Shown here: positions 12,101-25,000 of the stretch, piece by piece
How the letters are laid out: every line of letters starts with the position of its first letter
How positions within the stretch are numbered: the first letter of the stretch is position 1
DNA from: Prochilodus magdalenae
Taxonomy: Eukaryota > Chordata > Actinopteri > Characiformes > Prochilodontidae
DNA length: 64,000 bases
Reading direction: 5' to 3'
Assembly: GCA_024036415.1 (NCBI GenBank)
Contig: JAMWET010000694.1
Location: 42,576-106,575 of the forward strand
Notes under the pieces: model-generated
Seen by the model: only the letters and a program-made list of their open reading frames with translations
What the model was told of the DNA's origin: nothing
Databases searched by the model: none
Program-made: the position numbers and the translations under genes

Positions 12101-15100
12101 GTGAGACATTTTGCAATTTCAAGGAAATTTTTTTACTTATTTAGAACTTTCTGGCAGCAATGAATCTCAATAAAGTTGGGACAGGGAAACAAAAAGTTGG
12201 AATGCTAATAATAAGTGAATAATAAGTGCTACTAATAAATAAAAACAGCAGGGGAGGATTGGCAGAGGTTCCTCAATCTGTAAAGAACTTTGCATTTAAT
12301 AATTTCAGAACAATTTCAGAAAAATGGTTCTTAACGTAATATTTCCATGACCTTGGCTATCCTGCAGTGAATAATATCATCAAAAGTAATCAGAGAATCT
12401 GGAAAAAACTCAGTGCATAAGGGAAAAGGCTGACATTCCCAACTTTTTTGGAGTTGCTAGAAACAGTGTCCTTTTAAAAAAATGAAACCAATAAAGTTGT
12501 GTGATAATTAAACCAATAAAAATGAAACCAGTAAAGTTGTGTGGTGAACGGCATGCTGTTCAACATGCTGATAAGAGACCAATGATGCATGTTAAATATA
12601 AGCTTTCATAAACTGACAATTTAGGCACAAGTACTTGTGACATTTTTAAAATTTCAGTCATTTTCTGTTTTTTTTTTTTCTTTTTTTTAATCGGACAATA
12701 ACCTTCCAAATTATTTTATTAATCCAGCTCCAATATTAAAGGTACAATTTTTGAGATGTTTTATTTGTTGTGAACTATCCTTAGTACAACCCTGTTACCA
12801 ATATTCGGTAATTTAAAAAAAAAGCAGATTTTAAAATATAGAATTTTAAAATTAAAAATGTTTTACCATTGAGTAAAGAAAGTCTCGGTTACATTGAATA
12901 CCTGTTTAATACCAAAATACATTACTTATATTTACTATTTTTAAATATTTGCTTAAATCCATTATGCATAAAATCTTTCAAACAAAAGGAGCATAGCTTA
13001 GGCAGTATAGCATAACCTGTGTGTCTTGAGTAAATGCTTTTTTTGGCATTACATCTTAGATAGTTTTTGCATGCTATTCATAGCAATAAAGCACATAATT
13101 GTGGACAAATGGCATTCAAACAATGCACTCTGCTTTTAAGACAGCAACCAAGATAAAGACGATACAGTGATGTTAGCATTTAGAATATGCAGTCATTCAT
13201 CTGGCAAAATGAACCATTCCCACACATTATGACAAGTTTAAATGTACTACGACTGGAAGGCTAGAAGTTTGTATGTAAATGTCACGCCTCCGCATCTCCC
13301 TGGCTTCTCCGCTCTTCGGGACTCCACTTCCCAGAGGGCCACGCTCGGTGACGTCATGTCTATGCGCCCCCGTTCAGACTCCATGATTCGCTCTAGATCG
13401 CCAGAGTTTTAACTCCACCTGTGTCTAATTACTGTCTGTATTTAAGGCTGGGTTTCACACGGGTTCCCTGTAAAGCTTTGCCAAACAGTGTTTAGCAATC
13501 CTGAGCGGTCTTTTCTCGTATTCTCTTATTCTGGTTTCCGACTCCCTTCGTTCCTCTACTACTCTTTCGCCTAATCCCTTTTACTCGTGCTCTGACTCTA
13601 CGGTTTGAATCTCTGCTTTCTCACTTTGGTTTTCCCCTTCGGTCTTCCCCTTTGAACTTGTTTGCCCTCGCTGCTTGTACTACCTGGTTCTGACCTCCGC
13701 CTGTCCCTGACTCTGATTTAGCTTCTCCCATTGTTTCGCTGTTTACTGGTGCTCGCTGAGATTGCCTGTTTGTAAATAAACCGTTCCTGTTTTTTTTTTA
13801 TTCTGCACACGTCGGTCTCGAAGTCTTTTTGTCTAACAGTAAATGTGTACTGTATGTTCTTGCTACCATGTGTAGCTTCATTGCTTGCACTGTATAGGGC
13901 TTAATTCCAACTTCTACAACATAATGCTATGTATACTAGCACAAATGTAATGAAAAACAAATATGCCTTCTAATTTCAGTGGAAAATGACCTATACAAAG
14001 GAGCCCTAATATATCCTATGAGACCTGCGATGCTGACATGTAACGGAGCAGGTCAAACTAAGATAAGTTGGACCAAGGATGGAGTTCCTCTAGACACCAA
14101 TGACAAATATTTAATTGATAATTCTCAACTCACTATAAGACGTGCAGATCCTACAGACACTGGTAAGTCACACTTGATTCATTTGGAGTAATACTGATGT
14201 GCTGAAATTGTTTTTTTTTTTTTTTTTTTTTACATTTAATGGCATCATTCCATCAAAGCTGATCCTCAAGCTGGTAATGTTCTACATAGGCTGGATCAGA
14301 TCAGATCAGATGCATTAGTGCTGGTTAAAGGACGTAATGCAGGGTGGAAGTGAACTCTCCAAGAAAGTAGGAGTAACGCTGGTGACCACTGTTTGAGTGT
14401 CTCATTGTAAATGGTTCCACTGCATCATATCATTAGTTCCCTAAATGCTTCCACTGTGCACCATGGTTCCTGCTTAGCATTTGGGAAGTTTTAAAATAAA
14501 GGATGCCAATAGCAAATTACTAGCAATAATGTTCTAGGAAGTTCTCTGCTACCTGATGTTCCCAGCATTCTGTTAGCTGCTTAGCTTCAATTATTTTAAT
14601 TATTCAATACAATTCAATAAAAAAGACTATTGTAATGTGTAATCAGCTGAGGGCATCAAATTCTATTATAAAATTTGGTTTTTATGGCGTTTTAATAAAT
14701 AACACGTTATATATAGTGCTTTCACACTCGTGGTAGCATGAGACGGACTCTACAACCCACACAAGTGGCTCAGGTAGTGCAGCTCATCCAGGATGGCACA
14801 TTAATGCGAGCTGTGGTAAGAAGGTTTGCTGTGTCTGACAGCGTAGTGTCCAAAGCCTGGAGGTGCTACCAGGAGACAGGCCAGTACACCAGGAGATGTG
14901 GAGGAGGCCGTAGGAGGGCAACAACCCAGCAGCAAGACCTCTGCCTTTGTGCAAGGAGGAACAGGAGGAGCACTGCCAGAGTCCTGCAAAATGACCTCTA
15001 GCAGGACACAAATGTGCATGTGTCTGCACAAACGATTAGAAACCGACTCCATGAGGATGGTATGAGGGCCCGACGTCCACAGGTGGGGGTTGTGCTCACA

Positions 15101-15950
15101 GCCCAACACCGTGCAGGACGCTTGGCATTTGCCAGAGAACACCAGGATTGGCAAATTCACCACTGGCACCCTGTGCTCTTCACAGATGAAAGCAGGTTCA
15201 CACTGAGCACATGTGACAGATGTGACAGAGTCTGGAGACACAGTGGAGAGCGATCTGCTGCCTGCAACATCCTTCAGCATGACCGGTTTGGCAGTGGGTC
15301 AGTAATGGTGCGGTGTGGCATTTCTTTGGAGGGCTGCACATCCCTCCATGTGCTCGCCAGAGGTAGCCTGACTGCCATTAGGTACCAAGATGAGATCCTC
15401 AGACCCCTTGTGAGACCATATGCTGGTGAGGTTGGCCCTGGATTCCTCCTAATGCAGGACAGTGCTAGACCTCATGTGGCTGGAGTGTGTCAGCAGTTCC
15501 TGCAAGATGAAGGCATTAAAGCTATGGATTGGCCCGCCCGTTCCCCAGACCTGAATCCGATTGAGCACATCTGGGACATCATGTCTTGCTCCATCCACCA
15601 ACAACGCCTGGGCATGCTGCTGATGAGTTGCCCCCCCGGAGACCATCCTCCACCTCATCAGAAGCATGCCCAGGCGTGGTAGGGAGGTCATACAGGCACG
15701 TGGAGCCACACAATACTGAGCCTCATTTTGACTTGTTTTAAGGACATTACATCAAAGCTGGATCAGCCTGTAGTGTGTTTTTCCACTTTAATTTTGTGTG
15801 TGACTCCAAATCCAGGCCTCCATTGGTTAATAAATTGAATTTCCATTGATGATTTTTGTGTGATTTTGTTGTCAGCACATTCAGCTTTGTACAGAACAAA
15901 ATATTCAATGAGAATATTTCACTCATTCAGATCTAGGATGTGTTATTTGA

Positions 15951-16033
<83 letters not shown>

Positions 16034-19000
16034 ATAATTAAATAATTAAAATATAAATTTTTGCTTTCACAGGAAAATATGCATGCAACACAACTGTGAA
16101 TTCAGTACTCTATATCAGCTGGCAAAAAATTACAGTTCAGCCATATCCAAATATCCAAGCATTTGATACGGTTGTGCAATGTCAGGACACGACACTCTCA
16201 GTCCCTCTTAAGTGTTGTGCTGAGGGAAGCTATAACCTGGAATGGAGCTCGAGCAGCTGTACTAATACAGGTGAAACACACAAACTCCTTTACAAATTTA
16301 TGTTGTCACAATTTCTTCTGATAGGTGGAGAATGTGCTGGTTCTATATAGAGATAAGTTGTATTTTCTAAAAAGACTCTAAAAGACCAGGTATAGCACCA
16401 AAAGGGTTCTGCTGTTGTTACAATGTCCTGTTGTAACCATAAAGAAACCCTTTTTGGTGCTGCATATAAAACTCCATATAGAACCACCTGCATCACGTTC
16501 TCCATTAACCTAAAGAACACTTTCATAATACAACAAACTTTAATCATGCAAGTATTTTTTTTTGTGTGTGTTCATGGTTCATTTTGAATCTGTTACACAG
16601 GTACAGAATGCATCACCTGCGACTATCTAATCAATAAAAACGATTGTCCTGCTGTCAATAGCCAACCAATACAAATCAGATGTCAACTCGGCATGAATGA
16701 ACTAAGTGGGTTCAGTTACAGCTCAAAGACCATCCAGATAAAAACTATTGTACAAAGTGAGTATTTAGTCTTTAAATTTTTTTTTTCATATTTAGTTTCT
16801 CTTTAGCTTGTTGCTTCTTTATATTATTTTGCATCTATTAAATATTATATTAAAAAATAAAAAGTAGCCAATCACACAATTTGATGTGATTTACTGAAGC
16901 ATTTAATAAAGGCTATCAAACCGTAAGATAAAAGAAAACACACCATGGAATTATATTAACATACTTTTGTTTAATTGTATATTCGTTTTAACTTTGAACA
17001 CAGATTGTCTCTTGTGAACTATGTTGATGTGCCAAATGAAAAAAACTTTGATTGTCAGATACGAAGAATTGGGCACTATGCTTACAGAGCCAAAGTACAA
17101 AAGGGGTTTAATAAACAGAATAAAAGCTTTACACAACAGCAACGCACGGTACAGCAAGACACGGGGACAAACCTGGTCATAAGTAGCAAGGAAAGCAGGG
17201 GTCGGTAACCGGAGAGACAGAGAGATGGGCACACTAACTGGAGGGGAGAGCAGAGCCGTAGAGTCAGTTAAACAGCGAACGACCGAAGTCAAACAGGGAG
17301 ATACACAAAAGAGAGGTCAAAGAGGAATGCAGGGTTGAAAACCGAATAGACCGAAGATTAGAAATGAACGCTCAGGATTGCAATTAAGATTGGCAAAACT
17401 TTGCAGTGCTGAAAGCAATCAATACACTGGTGAGTTAGACCGAGGAGGATTGGCGGAGCGTGAGCATGTGTGTGTGACGTCATCGGGCGGTGCATTCTGG
17501 GAACTGGAGTCCGGAGGGGAATCGGAGGTAGTCAGACCCACAGGCATGACAACGATATTAGTGCAAAATATGGAAAATAATAATAATAATAACAAGGAAA
17601 TATTTTATTTATTCATTTATTTGTTTAGAGTTTAGATTGTTGAATTGTCACTCTATAGGATAACAATTAACGTTCAGCCACTTACTGAGACATACCAGTT
17701 TATGTATATCATCAGGAGGCAAAGCAGATGATATGTTTCTCTGAGCTGAAAAAGCAGACTGTTTCTCGGCAGTATCTTCAGATTGTTGTTGTGCAGGCAT
17801 CTTCCCACACTTCACTCCTTTCATCTCTGGAAAGAAACTTCAGATCCTTCAACCTATTAACATATCCGGTAGCCATCTTTAGTTATGTAAGGCTTGTGGT
17901 GTCCTTCCGTTTAGCTAGGTCTGTGGTCTTGAACCACATTAAATAGTCTGGATCATGATCTGAGGGCTCAATAATTCTAAACAAATAGCATAAGGCTAGC
18001 ATCATTACTGAACTGGAGACATACGGTTGTAAATTGGTAATTACAGAGAGAAATGGCTACCTTCCTGCCTGAATGCTATACATGTCTGTATACACTTAGA
18101 TGATCCAGGGGAAGAGTGAGAAAAAAGATACATGTGGAAAGAAAGAGAGAGAACACACACTGAGAAAGCACAGGCAGAGCACATACACTTAGAACATACA
18201 GGCAGCGAGAACATACACACAGCGGATAGGAAAGAGAAAGCAGAAAGAAATATAAATTTACCTGCAAGGATCAAGAAGATGATCAGTTGCATTAATTAAA
18301 ATATTTTTTTAAGTGTTAAATATCTTAATTGCAACAATGAACACATCAATTTTCGCAGCACTACATTTATATATGGTTAGACATAAATGTATTTAAGTGT
18401 CAAACGGTTTGTAGAAACATGTAAAACATTTTTTAATGTTAAATGAACCTATACACAAACTGACTTACTTTGCCTCGTATTTAAAAAACAATGACCAAAT
18501 CTCACTAATTAAACATCTATTTATAGTATTTTTGTGAAAACAAATTTCAATTAACAGAAGAGTATAGATTGTTATTTGTTACATGCATAAGTTTTACAAT
18601 GTCCTAACTTTATATTATTCCCAAAATGCTGTAAATAAAGCATTGTTTAAGCTTTGGTGTCTTGTTAGCATTTCAGTCTACACTGTATGAGTAGCATTTG
18701 AATGCCAATTCCAAAAGATATGCCAGAAGTCAGTCAATAGCAGTATGTAAATTGACTATGAAGTGGCCTCAGGGAACAGCTTGAGAATGCCCAACCCTGT
18801 TTAAGGTGTAAGATGTTATCTTGAGAATGATATTAAATGCTGGTCAGCATGCTGATGGCAATGATGACATAAAATATCAGTTCATAGTTACTTCATATCT
18901 CATATCAGAGTTTGACTGAGGCATATTAGATGGGACATTCAATCTCCAAATTTCTGAGGGCATTTAACATTCCTCGATCCACAGTGTCACATGTTTACCA

Positions 19001-22000
19001 GAAATACATCATAGGATACAGGGCTACATCAAAGAGCATTTACTGATCATGAGCAGTGGCAGCTGGATAGAATTGTCTGTGCGATCACATTCCCATTTAA
19101 ACCAGAAGACCCCACAAGCATATCCCACAGGTCAGTGCAGCGTTCTCTAAGCTTCCATGGGATATGAGAGTGCCTCTCATATGACATATATAGCCCTGGA
19201 TACAGCCCTTACCTGGTCTTGTGAGGTTGCTAACTGCACCCTAGGGGACTGGCAACATGTGGCATGGTCGGATGAGTCATGGTACCAATTGTTTTGGGCT
19301 GATGGTAGAGTTTGTGTGTGGCACACACTCCATGAAGCCATGTTTTCCAGGTGTCAACCAGGCGTGGTCTAAGACGGTGGTGGTTCCATTCTGGTGTTGG
19401 GTGTGTGCCTATGGCATAGGTTCTGAAGCATGTTATTGACCGCTGCCCTCTACATTTCACTGTAAGATGATGATCATTTGCAGCCTTTAATGGCATTCAT
19501 GTACCCCCACAATGATGGGATATTCCCACAGGATAATGCCCGGTGCCACTGACCTAACTTGTCTATAATTGGTTCAGCATTCAATGGTCTTTCACGTTTG
19601 CCTGATATTTGCCTAACTGAGACATTCCACTGTCATACCTTGCTTAATCTAAGATAACTCACATCACCTCGCCATGAGCACCTTGGACAGGGTTCAAACT
19701 TACTCACAAAGCCTCACAATTCATACAGGTTAAAGAGGTAACATCACTTCATAATCAGTTTACATACTTCTGTCCAAAGAAAAACATGCATGTACATTTT
19801 CTTGATTTTTACTTTTATGTCTCATTGGATCACTTGAGCTGCTGTTTGCACTGTGTGTGAATTTCATGAAAAATGGACCAACAGAAATGGTCCAAAACTG
19901 CTTGGAAAGATGTCTGGTTCCATTGTCTTCCATACAAATTAAATGAGTTTTTCTGTTTTTCTTAGGGCAGTGACAAAATGTATAAAATAAAGCTAGACAT
20001 TTCTATTCTTTCTAAAACGTAATTTATAGCGATACATCGCCATCATTATGTTACGCGGGACGAGGGGACCGGATGCACATGCAAGTCAGTTTAATAACAA
20101 AGAAGAAAACAAAAACCAAGGAGACTATACTAGGAGACAGGACGACAACAACAACAACAGACAGAGAAACTTACAGAGAACCTCATGGGAAAAACAACAA
20201 GGCAAGGGACCAGTAGGGAGACAAAATACCGAACAAGAACAAAGGGCAGACACCGGGTATAAAACAGCTAGGGCTGACGAGAGACACCTGGGAAGGGGCG
20301 GAGCTACAAACACTACCTAGAGGGTGGAGACAGGAGGGGCACATGACCAAAACAGACAGACGCACATGGGGCAAGACAACAAAGGTCACATGATAACACA
20401 AGCACATTGACAGGCAGACAGACATGGCAGGGTGTGACACATTAGAATTCTTTCTCTATTATTTCTTCTTTTTTTCTCAAGAACATAAGTACACCACAGT
20501 ATACAAACATGTGAAAACATAGCACACAAAGCTTTTATTGACAAAACAGTTCTTTATCAGTATACTTTATGCTTGAAAGACTCTCTGTGTATATCCTTAG
20601 ACAATAGTAGATTCATGTTGCATTTACTGTATATAACTTTTCACTTTTTTGCATTTGTGTTTTCAAATTTTTATGTTTACTAATGTATTTACTCATGCAT
20701 TTCTCTTTAGACTCAAAATGCACTGGTGGGCCATTTGGTCCTGGAAGCCTCAATGAACAGAGAAATATTACATGTGCTGAAAATATGGCAGGCTATATAA
20801 CAGGTACATGTTCAGTAACAGGAGAATGGACTAGACAGGATTTCTGCATTCTGCGTGTCATTCAGGATCTGAAAGAGAAAGCTGAGGTAAACAATTTTGT
20901 ACTCAGAGAAATAAAATTTTTTAAATTTTACTTTTGTCAGAGTTATGCAGTTTCAGTTAAACTAATGATTTATGCTTTTTCTTTGTCTGTAGCATTTAGA
21001 AACATCAGACATCCCACAATTTGTGGCTGACCTCAACAGTGCTACTGTAAATAACGCTCAAAATGTAACCGAGTCTGTTATGACTGTACTAACGATTGTC
21101 GACCTGCTAAAAACCATTGCCAGTGTATCGCAAGCGGTTAAAGTTAACCAAACAACTATGGAGGTATGTATATTAATGTGGTTTAGCAGTTGTAATGTCT
21201 TGCGTAGCTCAGTAAATTGTCACTGTCAGAACAAAACCTTGTATTTCCAATTTGTACAAATCTCCAATCTCTTTTGTTTAAGCAGCTGACTTTTACGTTC
21301 TAAAAAAACATTGAATATAAATTACATAATAAAATTCTATAGTAGATGTATCAATAAAACCGATCCAGTAAACATGGGGAAAAAATCTTATTTTAACTTC
21401 TGTTTTAAATGATTATTGTTTGCCCTTTCTCCTAAAGTTACCCAGTTTTGTTACTTCAGAGCTCATGTGTACTATTCAAAGTCCAACAGTAAATACCTAA
21501 GTTAGAAATTACCTTCACATTGTCTAACATTGAAGTTTACAATATTTGTACTTCAGATAGCCTTAGCTTTTGCTCTGCTGTAGTTATTTAGTAATAACGA
21601 ATGTTATGTAATACAGTACATGGCTCAGTTGTGTTATATTTAATGAGTTTTTTAATTTTAAGGGTTTCCTAAATACACTGGACATCATCACTTCTGGATC
21701 ACCAGAAGCAAAAGACACATGGAACACACTGAATACTGACAGCGCAACACAGAATGCAAGCTCTGAACTTCTGAAGTCTATCGAGACCATTGGAACGAGA
21801 CTAACAGATAACAGCTTTGAGATAGAAACTAAAAACATTCAACTCAAAAAAGACAACTTTACTCACTCGTTTAATGGAACATTTGGTAAAAATCTAACAA
21901 CGCAAATTAATATCCCAGAGACAAATGGATTCACTTATATCACCAGCATAGTCTTCACAGAGCTTGAAAATGTCTTACCTGTTCGAAATGCATCCAACAA

Positions 22001-25000
22001 TGGCAGCAGTCCAACTGATGTTGTCATCAATGGAAATGTGGCTACAGTCATTTTGAACAATACAGTTCACAACATCTCTCTTACCTTTGATATAAATCAG
22101 ACGTCGTTGGGAAACCCTCAGTGTGTCTTCTGGAACTTCAATTTGCTGGATGGAATTGGAGCATGGGACTCAACTGGATGTGAAGTAAAGCCTGTAGTGA
22201 ATCAAAGTGACATGTATACGTGTGAATGCAACCACACAACCTCATTCTCCATCCTGATGTCCCCATTTTTCATAAATAATCCTGCCTTAGCCTTCATAAC
22301 TTATATCGGTGTGGGCATTTCAATGATCAGCCTGATTTTGTGTCTCATCATTGAAGGCATTATTTGGAGGACAATGACAAGGAATGACACTTCCTACATG
22401 CGCCATGTCTCCATAGTCAACATCGCTCTGTCCCTGCTGATTGCGGATATATGTTTCATCATTGGAGCAGCTATTGTTAAAGAAGGGGAGAAGACTCCAG
22501 CAGGCTGCAGTGCAGCAACATTCTTCATGCACTTCTTTTACCTTGCTCTCTTCTTCTGGATGTTGCTTTCAGCACTCTTGCTTCTCTACCGGACTGTTAT
22601 GGTGTTTTCTGGAATGTCCAGGTGCAAAATGATGGCTATAGCATTCACTGTTGGCTATGGAACCCCGTTACTCATAGCCGTCATCACTGTGGCAGTAACA
22701 GCTGGAGGTGGGGGATACATTCAGGAAGAGAATGCCTGTTGGCTAAACTGGTTCAAAACTAAGGCCATCCTGGCATTTGTGATTCCTGCTCTGGCCATTG
22801 TGGCTATAAACCTCCTGGTGCTTATTGTGGTGTTGTATAAGATGTTGAGGAGGGGAGTTGGTGCTGCCAACCAGCCAGATGAGAAACATGCCTTAGTGGT
22901 CATTGCCAGATGTGTGGCCATTTTAACACCTATCTTTGGTCTGACCTGGGGATTCGGCATCGGGACCATGGTGTCAAAGGATTTAGGGATCCACATTGTG
23001 TTTGCACTCCTTAATTCCTTTCAGGTACTAATGTTATATTCTATTAATTACATTTCTGTTATATATTGTAATTATATATTTTGTTTTGTGTCCTCTACAC
23101 GCTCAGAAAAATATGTTCTTAAAGGTGCAATAGTAGTCCAGTTATGTAGCCTTAATTAGTTGTATGTTGTATGTTCTAGCCATGCACAGTGTTGGAAGAG
23201 TTACTTTTAAAACATATTCCCCAACAGAAAACAAAAGAATGTATTCTGTTAGACAACTCAATATAAGTAACCTATTCTAAGTTATTTGGAATACTTTTAA
23301 CATTTTCTTAGAATTTAAAACAGTATGCATGTGGCAGTCTCACCCTGCTTACTTAGGCAGAACTTTTGCTGTAAAGAAGTGAAGACAATACTGTTAGGTG
23401 TAAAGGAGTAAAGACTGAAACCGTTATGCTAGTCACATTGTATCTTAGGCTAGACATCAACAGAAGCAATCATGCATATAGCTAAATAAGTGTGCAGGCT
23501 AACTATGGATATTTAACAAGCTGTCTAACATTATTAACTTATAGGAGATTGTCACTTGACAATTCAACTAAGTAGATAGCTATCTATAACTATAAAGAGG
23601 CAGGATAGCCAAGCTAAGTTAACCAAAAAGCTGAAGATGATTTTAGCCAGACCCAAAAACCATAACGTACTTGGTGATGCTTGTTTAGGTTGGAATGCAG
23701 TTGTTGGACGCTAAATGCAAGTTAGTAGCTGGCAAGTCTTCACTGCATAATGATATAATGCTCTCCTTTTTCTTTCTTAAACTATAAGAAATGTAACGCA
23801 TTTCACTCCTGGCTGTGTGGTGCCAGCTCCATGACCTTGAGTGGGCAGGCAGTTTACAATGCATGTAAACCTGTAGTTTTATGGTTAAATTTAAGTACCT
23901 CTAGGAAATATATGGAATTGTTATAGTTTAATTTGGGTGTCAAATGTAACTGTGTTCTAAATGCTGTCTATTTACATTGTGACCTTATAGGAGAACATTT
24001 ACTTATATTCTAAATACGTAACAATGTTACATCTGTTCCATTACTCCCCAACACAAATTTGTTTAGAAGAATTTTTGGAATGAACTGTGCTACAGTGTCA
24101 CAGATCCTCCAATGTGCCTCACATTGCGAAGTTTTTTTCTAAATGACACCAACATTTTACAGTAAACCCAGTTCTAAAGTTTTCTCAAAAATACCACTTT
24201 CCAGTACGTTCCAGAAAGTTATGTTTAGTGAACTTCACAGAAAGTGTTATGTCTGGTCATAAAATTTTTTAATTAGCATGAAGGTAGTATTAATTTTTTG
24301 GAGACTTGATGACCAGATGATGGATACAGATTCCGTCTAGTAATTCATTAAATTTCAGATCTTTTTCACTTTTCAATCAATCCCTCTGATTGTTTCTTGA
24401 TTGTTGCCTAAATAGTGAAACTTAGTGTTAAATAGCATTGATCTCTGAAGATCAACAGCATGCCCATGTTTGTGGATGCATGAGTGTGTTTGACTTGCAT
24501 GTCACCTCACTTCAAAAAAGAAGGTATAAATGACCACTTAGTTTTAAAGACTCAAGAAATTCTTGAACAATATAAATGCTAAAACATGTCTACAGTTTAA
24601 TCACAAGATGTTCTGGGTGCCAAAATCTGTGGCACAATAGTAGAACAAAGTTGGAGTAGTTAAAAAGCTTAGACTGTTTTCACATTTTCAGAGAAGATCA
24701 AGCTGATCAACCAAAAAGATTTTTTATGGCTTTTTGGTTTTTTTTGGCTAATTTCTAAAAAGGCTGCTAATAGTTCTGCAGGGCACATTACATGCTACTA
24801 AGAAATCAGTATATCAAATTATTTTTGTTAAAATATGTAATAAAATAAGCATTATGATTTAAATATTTATATTTGTCATATATTTATGTATAATTTATTA
24901 AATGCATATTAAATTTAATCTCTCCAAAGGGCTTCTTTATTTTGGTGTTTGGGACACTGCTGGACAGCAAGGTATGGACAAATACTTTAAATGCTTTGAG

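Noticed and set aside
14738..15682. Possible host gene encoding a DDE protein
   Set aside because: It matches a fish Tc1 transposase in order and motifs, has an internal TAG and a frameshift, and is followed by the family's untranslated tail.
18041..18292. Cys/Leu-rich minus-strand frames that look like a small secreted protein
   Set aside because: Purine-rich low-complexity sequence inside a gene A intron; overlapping frames of like composition, no splice support.
20048..20320. 90-codon open frame
   Set aside because: Lies within a solo LTR with exact target duplications; composition is charged and low-complexity.
23025..23159. Extension of the 7TM frame to a stop at 23157
   Set aside because: CAG|GTACTA is a good donor and the conserved TM7 end ([14 protein letters not shown]) lies in the exon at 24930; the extension does not resemble any receptor tail.
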